Shown here: positions 56,564 to 64,000 of the stretch, in pieces
Layout of the letters: each line of letters opens with the position of its first letter
Numbering within the stretch: the stretch's first letter is position 1
Assembly: GCF_900104385.1 (NCBI RefSeq)
Contig: NZ_FNJA01000002.1
Location: 744,001-808,000 of the forward strand
Length of the DNA stretch: 64,000 bases
From: Rhodoferax sp. OV413
GTDB lineage: Bacteria; Pseudomonadota; Gammaproteobacteria; Burkholderiales; Burkholderiaceae_C
Direction of reading: 5' to 3'
Translations under genes and position numbers: made by a program
Notes under the pieces: model-generated
What the model was told of the DNA's origin: nothing
The model's database searches: none
The model's input: the letters and a program-made list of their open reading frames with translations, nothing else

Positions 56564-57589
56564 CTAGTCGGCGATGCGCATCACCACACGCCCCTCTATG
56601 CCGCCTTGGCGCATGCGGTCGAGGATGGCGTTCACATTGTCCAGGCTGTCTTCGGTGTAGATGGTGCGCACCTTGCCTTCGCCGGCGAATTCCAGCGCCT
56701 CCTGCAGGTCTTTGCGGGTGCCGACAATCGAGCCGCGCACGGTTTTGGCGTTCAGCACCATGTCGAAGATCGGTAGCGCAAAGTCTCCGGGCGGCAGGCC
56801 CACCAGCGCCATGGTGCCGCGCTTATGTAGCATGCCCAGGCCCTGGGCAAAAGCCGAGCGGGATACGGCGGTGACCAGCACGCCGTGCGCGCCCTGCAGC
56901 GTGCGTTGCACCTCCTGCGCCGGGTCTTGCTTTATGGCGTTTATCACCATGTCGGCACCCAGCTGCTGGGCCAGCTGGAGTTTGGCGTCGTCGATATCGA
57001 CGGCAATCACATGGAAACCCATGGCCTTGGCGTACTGCACGGCCAGGTGCCCAAGCCCGCCGACGCCGGAGATGGCGATCCAGTCGCCGGGCTTGCAATC
57101 CAGCATCTTCAGGCCCTTGTAGACCGTGACACCCGCGCAGAGCACGGGCGCTATCTCCGAAAACTCGCGGTTGGCCGGCAGATGGCCGATGTAGCCAGGG
57201 TCGGCCAGCACATATTCGGCATAGCCACCGTTGACGGTGTAGCCGGTCATCTGCTGCGCGTCGCACAGGGTTTCCCAGCCGGTGATGCAGTGTTCGCAAT
57301 GGCCGCAGGCGGTGTGCAGCCAGGGCACGCCCACGCGGTCGCCCTCTTTGACCGTCTTCACCCCTGCACCAATCGCCGCCACAAAGCCCACGCCTTCGTG
57401 GCCGGGAATGAAGGGCAGGGCCGGCTTGACCGGCCAATCGCCCTCGGCTGCATGCAGGTCGGTATGGCAGACGCCCGAGGCCACCACCTTCACCAGCACC
57501 TGGCCTGCGGCGACCTCCGGGATGGGGACTTCCTCGATCTGCAAGGGTTGGCCAAAGGCGTGGACGACGGCAGCTTTCATTGTGCGCAT
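56564..57589 (-). CDS. adhP: Zinc-dependent alcohol dehydrogenase AdhP
   Basis: A 341-residue medium-chain dehydrogenase oxidising primary alcohols with NAD. Catalytic zinc ligands are C and H in SGVCHTDLHAAEGDW, GHEGVG, and the later C in CAGVTVYKG. Four structural-zinc cysteines are in CGHCEHCITGWETLC, and the nucleotide motif is ISGVGGLGHLAVQYAK. AGGAG lies six bases before the ATG at 57589; a second ATG three codons in is also usable. The gene stands alone, divergent from uvrA. Confidence 0.94.
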   Translation of the reverse strand: MRTMKAAVVHAFGQPLQIEEVPIPEVAAGQVLVKVVASGVCHTDLHAAEGDWPVKPALPFIPGHEGVGFVAAIGAGVKTVKEGDRVGVPWLHTACGHCEHCITGWETLCDAQQMTGYTVNGGYAEYVLADPGYIGHLPANREFSEIAPVLCAGVTVYKGLKMLDCKPGDWIAISGVGGLGHLAVQYAKAMGFHVIAVDIDDAKLQLAQQLGADMVINAIKQDPAQEVQRTLQGAHGVLVTAVSRSAFAQGLGMLHKRGTMALVGLPPGDFALPIFDMVLNAKTVRGSIVGTRKDLQEALEFAGEGKVRTIYTEDSLDNVNAILDRMRQGGIEGRVVMRIAD

Positions 57590-57795
57590 GGCAGGCTCCT
57601 GAAAAAGCGGGTGGGGAGACGGCGGGACGGCGATTGCCGTACAGGCCCTGGGTATTCACTTTAGGCGGCCCATCCACCTCCGGCTTTGCGCTGGATCAAG
57701 CTTTTGCATGGGCTAAAGACCGAATAACCCCCGGGCGCGCAACGCCTGGCGTGCTCCCTACAATGGTCCGCCTTACCCCTCCGAGCACCGCACTT

Positions 57796-60700
57796 ATGAC
57801 CCAGGGAACCATCCGCATCCGCGGAGCGCGACAGCACAACCTCAAGAATCTGGACCTGGATATCCACACCGGCGAACTGACGGTGGTGACCGGCCCCAGC
57901 GGGTCCGGCAAGTCCAGCCTGGTGTTCGATACCTTGTTTGCCGAAGGCCAGCGCCGCTATGTCGAGACCTTCTCGGCTTATGCGCGCCAGTTCCTGGACC
58001 GCATGGACAAGCCGGCGGTGGACAAGGTGGAGGGCGTGCCCCCGGCGATTGCCATAGACCAGACCAACCCGGTACGCTCCAGCCGCTCCACGGTCGGCAC
58101 GATGACCGAGCTGAACGACCATTTGAAGCTGCTGTTTGCCCGCGCCGGCAACCTGTTCGACCGCGTGACCGCGCTGCCGGTGCGGCACGACACGCCGGAA
58201 AGCATCTACGCCGAGCTGTGCGAGCGCGCCGCGGCGGCGCAAGACCCCAGGTTGGTACTCACTTTCCCGGTAGAGCTGCCCGGCAATACCTCGGCGGAAG
58301 AAGTGACCCAATGGCTTTCGGCCAGCGGCTTCACCCGCGTGCAGGCCGAGCGCGAAGTGGCGGTGGAGGCTCCTGCCACGCCCGCCAAACCCAGCAAGAA
58401 GGCCGTGGCCCCGGCCACCCGCAAGGTGCTGGACGTGGTGGCGGACCGCTTCCGCATTGCCGGTGCCGAAAAGGCCCGCGCGCTGGAAGCCATCGAAGTC
58501 GCCATCAAGCGCGGCGGCGGTCGGCTGAATGTGTACGTGCTGCCGGCAGAGGAAGGGGCTGAGCCACTGCTGTGGAAGTTCTCCACCGGCCTGCACTGCG
58601 CCGAGAGCGATGTGCGCTACACCGACCCGATTCCGTCGATGTTCTCCTTCAACTCGCCGGTGGGCGCCTGCGAGACCTGCAAGGGCTTTGGCCGCGTGAT
58701 CGGCGTGGATTACGGCCTGGTCATTCCGAACGACAAGCTGACCCTGCGCTCCGGCGCCATCAAGCCCATGCAAACCCCGGCCTGGCAGGAATGCCAGGAC
58801 GACCTGATGCGCCACGCCGAGGCTGCAGGCATCCCGCGCGACACACCGTATTACAAGCTCACGCCCGAGCACCAGCACTGGGTGATCAATGGATCGCCGA
58901 ACTGGAACGGCAAGTGGAACCAGCACTGGTTTGGCGTGAAGCGCTTCTTCGAGTACCTGGAAACCAAGTCCTACAAGATGCACATCCGGGTGCTGCTGTC
59001 CAAATACCGCAGTTACACCACCTGCACGGCCTGCAATGGTGCCCGGCTGAAGACCGAGAGCCTGCTGTGGCGCCTGGGCAGCCAGGAGGATGCGAACGCG
59101 GTGCTCGACCCCGCCAAGCGCCATCTGCCGCAAGGCGTGGATTGGAGCCGCGCCCAGCTCGAATCCTTGCCAGGCCTGTGCCTGCACGACCTGATGCTGC
59201 TGCCGATAGACCGGCTGCGCCGCTTCTTCGACCTGCAGGCCGACCGCATACTCGGCACGCGTGCAGAGCAGGGCGGTGATGTGCAAGCACTGAAGCTGCT
59301 GCTGGACGAAATCACCACCCGCCTCAAATACCTGTGCGACGTCGGCATTGGCTACCTGACGCTGGACCGGCAAAGCCGCACCCTCAGCGGCGGCGAGGTG
59401 CAGCGCATCAACCTGACCACGGCGCTGGGCACCTCGCTGGTGAACACCTTGTTTGTGCTGGACGAGCCCAGTATCGGCCTGCACCCGCGCGACATGCACC
59501 GCATCATCGAGGCTATGCAGCGCCTGCGCGACGCCGGCAACACGCTGGTGGTGGTGGAGCATGACCCGGCCGTGATGCTGGCTGCCGACCGGATGATCGA
59601 CATGGGCCCCGGCCCCGGCGCGCGCGGCGGGCAGATTGTGTTCGACGGCACCACCGACGACCTGCGCCACGCCGATACCCTGACCGGCGCCTACCTGGGT
59701 GGCCGCAAGACCATAGGTATGGGCTTCAAGAAACTGGTGACCGACAGCACGCCGCGCCTGGTGCTGGAAGGCGCGCGCGAGCACAACTTGCAAAACGTCT
59801 CGGTCGAGTTTCCGCTGCAGCGCCTGGTGTGCATCACCGGCGTCAGCGGCTCGGGCAAGTCCACGCTGATCCAGGACGTGCTGGCACCGGCGCTGATGCG
59901 CCACTTCGGCAAGGCCACGGAAACCCCCGGCCTGCACGACCGGCTGCTGGGTGCCGACTACCTCAGCGAGGTGGTGTTTGTCGACCAGTCGCCCATTGGC
60001 AAAACCGCGCGCTCGAACCCGGCCAGCTATGTAGGCGCCTGGGATGCGATCCGCGAGATTTTTGCCAATGCAGCGCTGTCGCGCCAGCGTGGCTATACCG
60101 CCAGCAAGTTCAGCTTCAACAGCGGCGACGGCCGCTGCCCGACCTGTGGCGGCTCGGGCTTTGAGCATGTGGAAATGCAGTTCCTCAGCGACGTCTATCT
60201 GCGCTGCCCGGACTGCGACGGCAAGCGCTACCGGCCCGAGATTCTGGAGGTGACGATAGAGCGCCGCGCCGTGGCCGACGCCCGGCTGCAGCAGTTGAAC
60301 GTGGCCGACGTACTGGATCTGACGGTGGCCGAGGCTGCTATTATTTTTGAAGGTGACCGCGACGTCATACGTGCGCTGCAGCCGATTGTGGATGTAGGTC
60401 TGGAATACGTGAAGCTGGGCCAACCGGTGCCCACGCTGAGCGGCGGCGAAGCCCAACGGCTGAAGCTGGCTGGCTTTCTGGCCGAGGCGGCGAAGAGTAG
60501 CAGCGCCAGTCGCCAGTCGGTCGCCAAGAAGGGCACGCTGTTTCTGTTCGACGAGCCGACAACCGGCCTGCATTTCGACGATATCGCCAAGCTGATGCGC
60601 GCGCTGCGCAAGCTGCTGGATGCCGGTCATTCCATGGTGGTGATCGAGCACAACCTGGATGTCATCCGCGCCAGCGACTGGCTGATCGACATGGGCCCCG

Positions 60701-63699
60701 AGGGCGGCTACGGCGGTGGCCTGGTGGTCGTCCAGGGCATGCCCGAAGAGGTGCGTCTGCACGCTACATCCCATACCGGCGCCGCGCTGCGCGAATACGA
60801 ATCGACGCTGGGCATCGGCGCCCAGGTGGTGAAAGAAAAGACGCCCGCCTGGTTGGCCCAGCAGGCTGCGCGGGTTGTGCCGCCGAACGCCATCCAGATC
60901 GTCAACGCCAAAGAACACAACCTGAAGTCGCTGAGCGTGGACATTCCGCGCGGGCAGTTCAATGTGGTGACCGGCGTTAGCGGCTCCGGCAAGTCGACGC
61001 TGGCCTTCGACATCCTGTTCAACGAAGGCCAGCGCCGCTATCTGGAGTCGCTGAACGCCTACGCCCGCAGCATCGTGCAGCCCGCGGGCCGGCCCGAGGT
61101 GGACGCGGTCTATGGCATTCCACCGACCGTGGCCATCGAGCAGCGCCTGAGCCGGGGCGGTCGCAAATCGACCGTGGGAACGACCACCGAGGTCTGGCAC
61201 TTTCTGCGCCTGCTGTACGTGAAGCTGGGCACGCAGCACTGCGTGTTCGACGGCGCGGCGGTACAGCCACAAACCCCGGACAGCATCGCCGCCCAGCTGC
61301 TGAAAACCTTCCGCGGCCAGCACATCGGCCTGCTGGCGCCGCTGGTGATCAACCGCAAGGGCGTCTACACCGAGCTGGCCGACTGGGCCCGTCCCCGCAA
61401 CTACACCCATCTGCGGGTCGACGGCGACTTCCTGCCGACCACCGGCTTCCCACGCATCGACCGCTTCAAGGAGCACACGGTAGAGCTGCCGGTGCTGAGC
61501 CTGGATGTCGGCCCGGGCAACGAAGCCCGGCTGCGCGAAGGCCTGGCCACCGCGCTGGAGCATGGCAAGGGCGTGGTCCATGTGCTGGTCGGTATCGACG
61601 GCCTGAAAGAAGCCATGGCCGACGGTCTGCCCACGGCCCACATCGGCAAGGTGATGGTGTTCTCCAGCAAGCGCGCCTGCCCGGTGTGCAGCACCAGCTA
61701 CGCCGAGCTGGACCCGCGTTTGTTCAGCTACAACAGCAAGCACGGCTGGTGCCCCGATTGCGTGGGCACCGGCGTGAAGCTGACCAAGGATCAGCGCGCG
61801 GTGTTCGACGACTCGGTGCGCGCCGACGACACCGGTGGGCGCGAGCAGACTTTTGCCGAACCCGAGGTCGAAGATCTGCACGATGTGGCCTGTCCAACCT
61901 GCCAAGGCACGCGACTCAACGCCAACGCCCGCGCCGTGCGCTTTGCCAATGTGGGCATCACCGACTTAGCGCGCCTCAGCGTTACCGATATCCGCGTCTG
62001 GGTGCAAGCCCTGCAGGTGGCCGGCCAGATGAGCCAGCGTGAGGTCGACATCGCCCGTGACCTGGTGCCCGAGATCCAGAGCCGTTTGGAGTTTTTGGAG
62101 GAAGTCGGCCTGGGCTATCTGACCCTGGACCGCGGCGCGCCGACCCTGAGCGGTGGCGAGGCCCAGCGCATCCGCTTGGCGGCGCAGCTCGGCAGCAATC
62201 TGCAAGGCGTGTGCTACATCCTCGACGAGCCGACCATCGGCCTGCATGCCCGCGACAACCACATCCTGCTGAACGCGCTGCACAAGCTCAGCAGCAAGGG
62301 CAATACCCTGGTGGTGGTGGAGCACGACGAAGACACCATACGCCGCGCCGACCACATCATCGACATCGGCCCCAGCGCCGGCAAGCGCGGTGGCCGGTTG
62401 GTGGCGCAGGGCGCGGTGGCCGATATTTCGGACGCGACAGAGTCCGTCACCGGTCGCTACCTGCTGCACGCCATGCGGCATCCGCTGCAGGCACGGCGTG
62501 CTGTAGGCACGTTCGACCCGGCGGCGGTGGCCGTCCCGGTGGCCGATCTGCCCTATGTGGCGCCGACTGCCAAGAGCAAAGCTGCCGCCAAAAAGAAGGC
62601 CGCGGATGCGCCCGAAGCGGTAGCTGTAGCCGAGCCGCTGCAGTGGCTGACCGTCAGTGGCGCCACCATGCACAACCTGCAGAACGTCAGCGTGCAGATT
62701 CCGCTCAAGCGCCTGGTGGCCGTCACCGGCGTCAGCGGCTCGGGCAAGTCGACCCTGGCGCGCGACGTGCTGCTGGCCAACGTGCAGACCGCCGTGGTAC
62801 AGCGCAGTACCAAGGCCGGGCGCGACAGCTGGGCTGCAGGCCAGCGTCCGGCCTGGCTGGGCTGTGCCGACGTGGCCGGCTTTGCCGCCATCGACCGGGT
62901 GCTGGAAGTAGACCAGACGCCGATCGGCAAAACCCCGCGCAGCTGCCCGGCCACCTACATCGGTTTCTGGGACACCATCCGCAAGCTGTTCGCCGACACG
63001 CTGGAAGCCCGTGCCCGTGGTTACGGCCCGGCGCGTTTCTCGTTCAACACGGGAGAAGGCCGCTGCCCGAGCTGCGAAGGCCAGGGCCTGCGCACCATCG
63101 CCATGAGCTTCATGCCCGACGTGAAGGTGAAGTGCGAAACCTGCCATGGCGCGCGCTTCAACCCCGAGACCCTGACCGTCACCTGGCGCGGCAAGAGCAT
63201 TGGCGACGTGCTGCAGATGGAGGTCGACGAAGCGGTGGATTTCTTCGCCGTGATGCCGGTTATCGCCTACCCGTTGCAGCTGCTGAAGGACGTGGGCCTG
63301 GGCTACCTGACCATAGGCCAGCCGTCGCCGACGCTGAGCGGCGGCGAGGCCCAGCGCATCAAGCTGGTCACCGAGCTCAGCAAGGTGCGCGACGACATCA
63401 CCCGGCGCGGTCAGAAGGCGCCGCACACCCTGTATGTGCTGGACGAACCCACCGTGGGCCTGCACATGGCCGACGTGGAAAAACTGATCCGCGTGCTGCA
63501 CCGCCTGGTCGACGGCGGCCACAGCGTGGTGGTCATCGAGCACGACTTGGACGTGATCGCCGAGTCCGACTGGATCATCGACCTGGGGCCGGACGGCGGC
63601 AATGCGGGTGGCCGTATCGTCGCTGCGGCACCACCGGAGGCCGTAGTGGCGCTGGGCACGGCGACGGGCGTGGCGCTGAAGCCGGTGCTGGCACGTTAG
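57796..63699 (+). CDS. uvrA: Double-length UvrA (excinuclease ABC subunit A, tandem fusion)
   Basis: A 1967-residue ATPase, about twice the 940 residues of ordinary UvrA. It consists of two UvrA units joined head to tail: four ABC Walker A sites (GPSGSGKSS at 33; GVSGSGKST at 682, 1060 and 1645), each with an LSGGE signature. Zinc-finger modules of both units are present (RCPTCGGSGFE, LRCPDCDGKRY; RCPSCEGQGLR, VKCETCHGARF). Such giant UvrA proteins are known in Burkholderiales, usually besides a normal uvrA elsewhere. It may act as an intramolecular dimer in damage recognition (inference). ATG 57796 gives MTQGTIRIRGARQHNLKNL; longer starts lack homology. Confidence 0.93.
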   Translation: MTQGTIRIRGARQHNLKNLDLDIHTGELTVVTGPSGSGKSSLVFDTLFAEGQRRYVETFSAYARQFLDRMDKPAVDKVEGVPPAIAIDQTNPVRSSRSTVGTMTELNDHLKLLFARAGNLFDRVTALPVRHDTPESIYAELCERAAAAQDPRLVLTFPVELPGNTSAEEVTQWLSASGFTRVQAEREVAVEAPATPAKPSKKAVAPATRKVLDVVADRFRIAGAEKARALEAIEVAIKRGGGRLNVYVLPAEEGAEPLLWKFSTGLHCAESDVRYTDPIPSMFSFNSPVGACETCKGFGRVIGVDYGLVIPNDKLTLRSGAIKPMQTPAWQECQDDLMRHAEAAGIPRDTPYYKLTPEHQHWVINGSPNWNGKWNQHWFGVKRFFEYLETKSYKMHIRVLLSKYRSYTTCTACNGARLKTESLLWRLGSQEDANAVLDPAKRHLPQGVDWSRAQLESLPGLCLHDLMLLPIDRLRRFFDLQADRILGTRAEQGGDVQALKLLLDEITTRLKYLCDVGIGYLTLDRQSRTLSGGEVQRINLTTALGTSLVNTLFVLDEPSIGLHPRDMHRIIEAMQRLRDAGNTLVVVEHDPAVMLAADRMIDMGPGPGARGGQIVFDGTTDDLRHADTLTGAYLGGRKTIGMGFKKLVTDSTPRLVLEGAREHNLQNVSVEFPLQRLVCITGVSGSGKSTLIQDVLAPALMRHFGKATETPGLHDRLLGADYLSEVVFVDQSPIGKTARSNPASYVGAWDAIREIFANAALSRQRGYTASKFSFNSGDGRCPTCGGSGFEHVEMQFLSDVYLRCPDCDGKRYRPEILEVTIERRAVADARLQQLNVADVLDLTVAEAAIIFEGDRDVIRALQPIVDVGLEYVKLGQPVPTLSGGEAQRLKLAGFLAEAAKSSSASRQSVAKKGTLFLFDEPTTGLHFDDIAKLMRALRKLLDAGHSMVVIEHNLDVIRASDWLIDMGPEGGYGGGLVVVQGMPEEVRLHATSHTGAALREYESTLGIGAQVVKEKTPAWLAQQAARVVPPNAIQIVNAKEHNLKSLSVDIPRGQFNVVTGVSGSGKSTLAFDILFNEGQRRYLESLNAYARSIVQPAGRPEVDAVYGIPPTVAIEQRLSRGGRKSTVGTTTEVWHFLRLLYVKLGTQHCVFDGAAVQPQTPDSIAAQLLKTFRGQHIGLLAPLVINRKGVYTELADWARPRNYTHLRVDGDFLPTTGFPRIDRFKEHTVELPVLSLDVGPGNEARLREGLATALEHGKGVVHVLVGIDGLKEAMADGLPTAHIGKVMVFSSKRACPVCSTSYAELDPRLFSYNSKHGWCPDCVGTGVKLTKDQRAVFDDSVRADDTGGREQTFAEPEVEDLHDVACPTCQGTRLNANARAVRFANVGITDLARLSVTDIRVWVQALQVAGQMSQREVDIARDLVPEIQSRLEFLEEVGLGYLTLDRGAPTLSGGEAQRIRLAAQLGSNLQGVCYILDEPTIGLHARDNHILLNALHKLSSKGNTLVVVEHDEDTIRRADHIIDIGPSAGKRGGRLVAQGAVADISDATESVTGRYLLHAMRHPLQARRAVGTFDPAAVAVPVADLPYVAPTAKSKAAAKKKAADAPEAVAVAEPLQWLTVSGATMHNLQNVSVQIPLKRLVAVTGVSGSGKSTLARDVLLANVQTAVVQRSTKAGRDSWAAGQRPAWLGCADVAGFAAIDRVLEVDQTPIGKTPRSCPATYIGFWDTIRKLFADTLEARARGYGPARFSFNTGEGRCPSCEGQGLRTIAMSFMPDVKVKCETCHGARFNPETLTVTWRGKSIGDVLQMEVDEAVDFFAVMPVIAYPLQLLKDVGLGYLTIGQPSPTLSGGEAQRIKLVTELSKVRDDITRRGQKAPHTLYVLDEPTVGLHMADVEKLIRVLHRLVDGGHSVVVIEHDLDVIAESDWIIDLGPDGGNAGGRIVAAAPPEAVVALGTATGVALKPVLAR

Positions 63700-63700
63700 T

Positions 63701-63757
63701 CAATTGCTATGTAAAACGTAGCTGCCAGCGCATGTTTAGTATGCGCTGCATACTCTT
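63701..63757 (+). repeat. Interspersed repeat, family A
   Basis: CAATTGCTATGTAAAACGTA, GCTGCCAGCGCATGTTTAGT, ATGCGCTGCATAC: a moderately diverged copy between uvrA and the NTPase gene. Confidence 0.75.
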
Positions 63758-63781
63758 TTCACTCATCAGTCCGGTCTTGAA

Positions 63782-64000
63782 ATGACATATCGAATAACAG
63801 AGTTGGAAGTTCCCCCAGAATCGCCTTTTGTGAATGATGGCTTGGGGCGGAGACCTCTCGTCGAGTTTTTGGCCAGCCTGATCGGCAAGCTGCAAGGGCC
63901 TTTTGTTCTTGCGTTGGACTCCCCTTGGGGAACCGGTAAGACCACGCTCGTCAAGATGCTGAAGGCCACTCTGGAGCAACAGGGGTTCCAGTGCATTTAC
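63782..64000 (+). CDS. KAP-type P-loop NTPase (N-terminal part, cut by window end)
   Basis: The frame opens at ATG 63782 and is still open after 73 codons at the window edge. It begins MTYRITELEVPPESPFVNDG and has the Walker A motif in LDSPWGTGKTTLVKML. The pattern (short lead, LxxFLxxLI, ALDSPWGTGKTT) is that of the KAP family, whose members include PifA of plasmid F, which excludes phage T7. Family call is from the motif only; downstream partners are outside the window. The local GC is lower than in uvrA, consistent with an accessory region beginning here. Confidence 0.72.
   Translation, partial: MTYRITELEVPPESPFVNDGLGRRPLVEFLASLIGKLQGPFVLALDSPWGTGKTTLVKMLKATLEQQGFQCIY

Noticed and set aside
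60330-60360. AT-rich patch in uvrA (GCTGCTATTATTTTTGAAGG) as another captured family A repeat
   Set aside because: Only part of the core is present, and UvrA proteins normally have residues of similar kind and length here.
57661-61905. 1414-codon open frame on the minus strand opposite uvrA
   Set aside because: It is a compositional shadow of the uvrA coding strand, with no recognisable domain and no ribosome site.

Overview
The window is a chromosomal segment of a GC-rich betaproteobacterium, most likely a member of the Comamonadaceae (Burkholderiales) close to Rhodoferax, Curvibacter or Polaromonas. The evidence is the ftsA-ftsZ-lpxC end of the division and cell-wall cluster, a double-length UvrA, a PEP-CTERM protein next to a PrsT-type TPR lipoprotein, a leucine-catabolism locus of betaproteobacterial type, and many copies of a short AT-centred palindromic repeat (core AGCTGCT-x-GCGCA ... 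GCGCTAGAGGC) between genes. The genus is inference. No rRNA, tRNA, insertion sequence or CRISPR array was seen.

Layout. 1-6.6 kb: housekeeping genes (ftsA end, ftsZ, lpxC, a small membrane protein; on the other strand glpQ-type phosphodiesterase, ruvC, and a plsC-cdsA pair for phospholipid synthesis). 6.8-11 kb and 16.8-21.1 kb: two paralogous four-gene sugar ABC importer operons (binding protein, two permeases, ATPase). They share a TTAATT-N7-AATTAA element upstream and carry stem-loops after the binding-protein gene. The first is followed by a chemoreceptor. Between them lie prsT and a PEP-CTERM gene, convergent on a bidirectional terminator; the PEP-CTERM gene has a good sigma-54 promoter. 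21.2-27.5 kb: a LacI-controlled divergent locus (DUF1479 protein, Gfo/Idh/MocA oxidoreductase, Dabb protein), small unknown proteins, and a LysR/SDR divergent pair with a LysR fragment nearby.

27.6-34.9 kb: signalling genes on the minus strand (Cache-HAMP-GGDEF-EAL protein, chemoreceptor with a secreted Cache protein, TctDE-like two-component pair). 35-41 kb: HAD phosphatase, a large lipoprotein of unknown function divergent from a LuxR regulator across a perfect 16-bp palindrome, and a rubrerythrin / rubredoxin / rubredoxin reductase peroxide-defence set. 41-52.5 kb: a leucine-degradation locus (methylcrotonyl-CoA carboxylase beta and alpha, HMG-CoA lyase, plus ghrA, a YbaK protein and a DUF1289 protein) with a LiuR-like operator. 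The two carboxylase genes are split by a five-gene block. Four of its proteins are exported and share an unrecognised C-terminal domain on three different N-terminal modules; the fifth is a DUF4126 membrane protein. A decayed copy of the 5' end of the alpha-subunit gene marks the right edge of the block. 52.5-64 kb: actP-DUF485 acetate uptake, an MHS-family transporter, adhP, giant uvrA, and the start of a KAP-type P-loop NTPase cut by the window end.

The strongest candidates for something undescribed are the shared-domain block inside the leucine locus, the decayed carboxylase 5' copy beside it, the in-frame capture of the genomic repeat by at least three enzymes, and the enhancer-like arrays upstream of the sigma-54 PEP-CTERM promoter.
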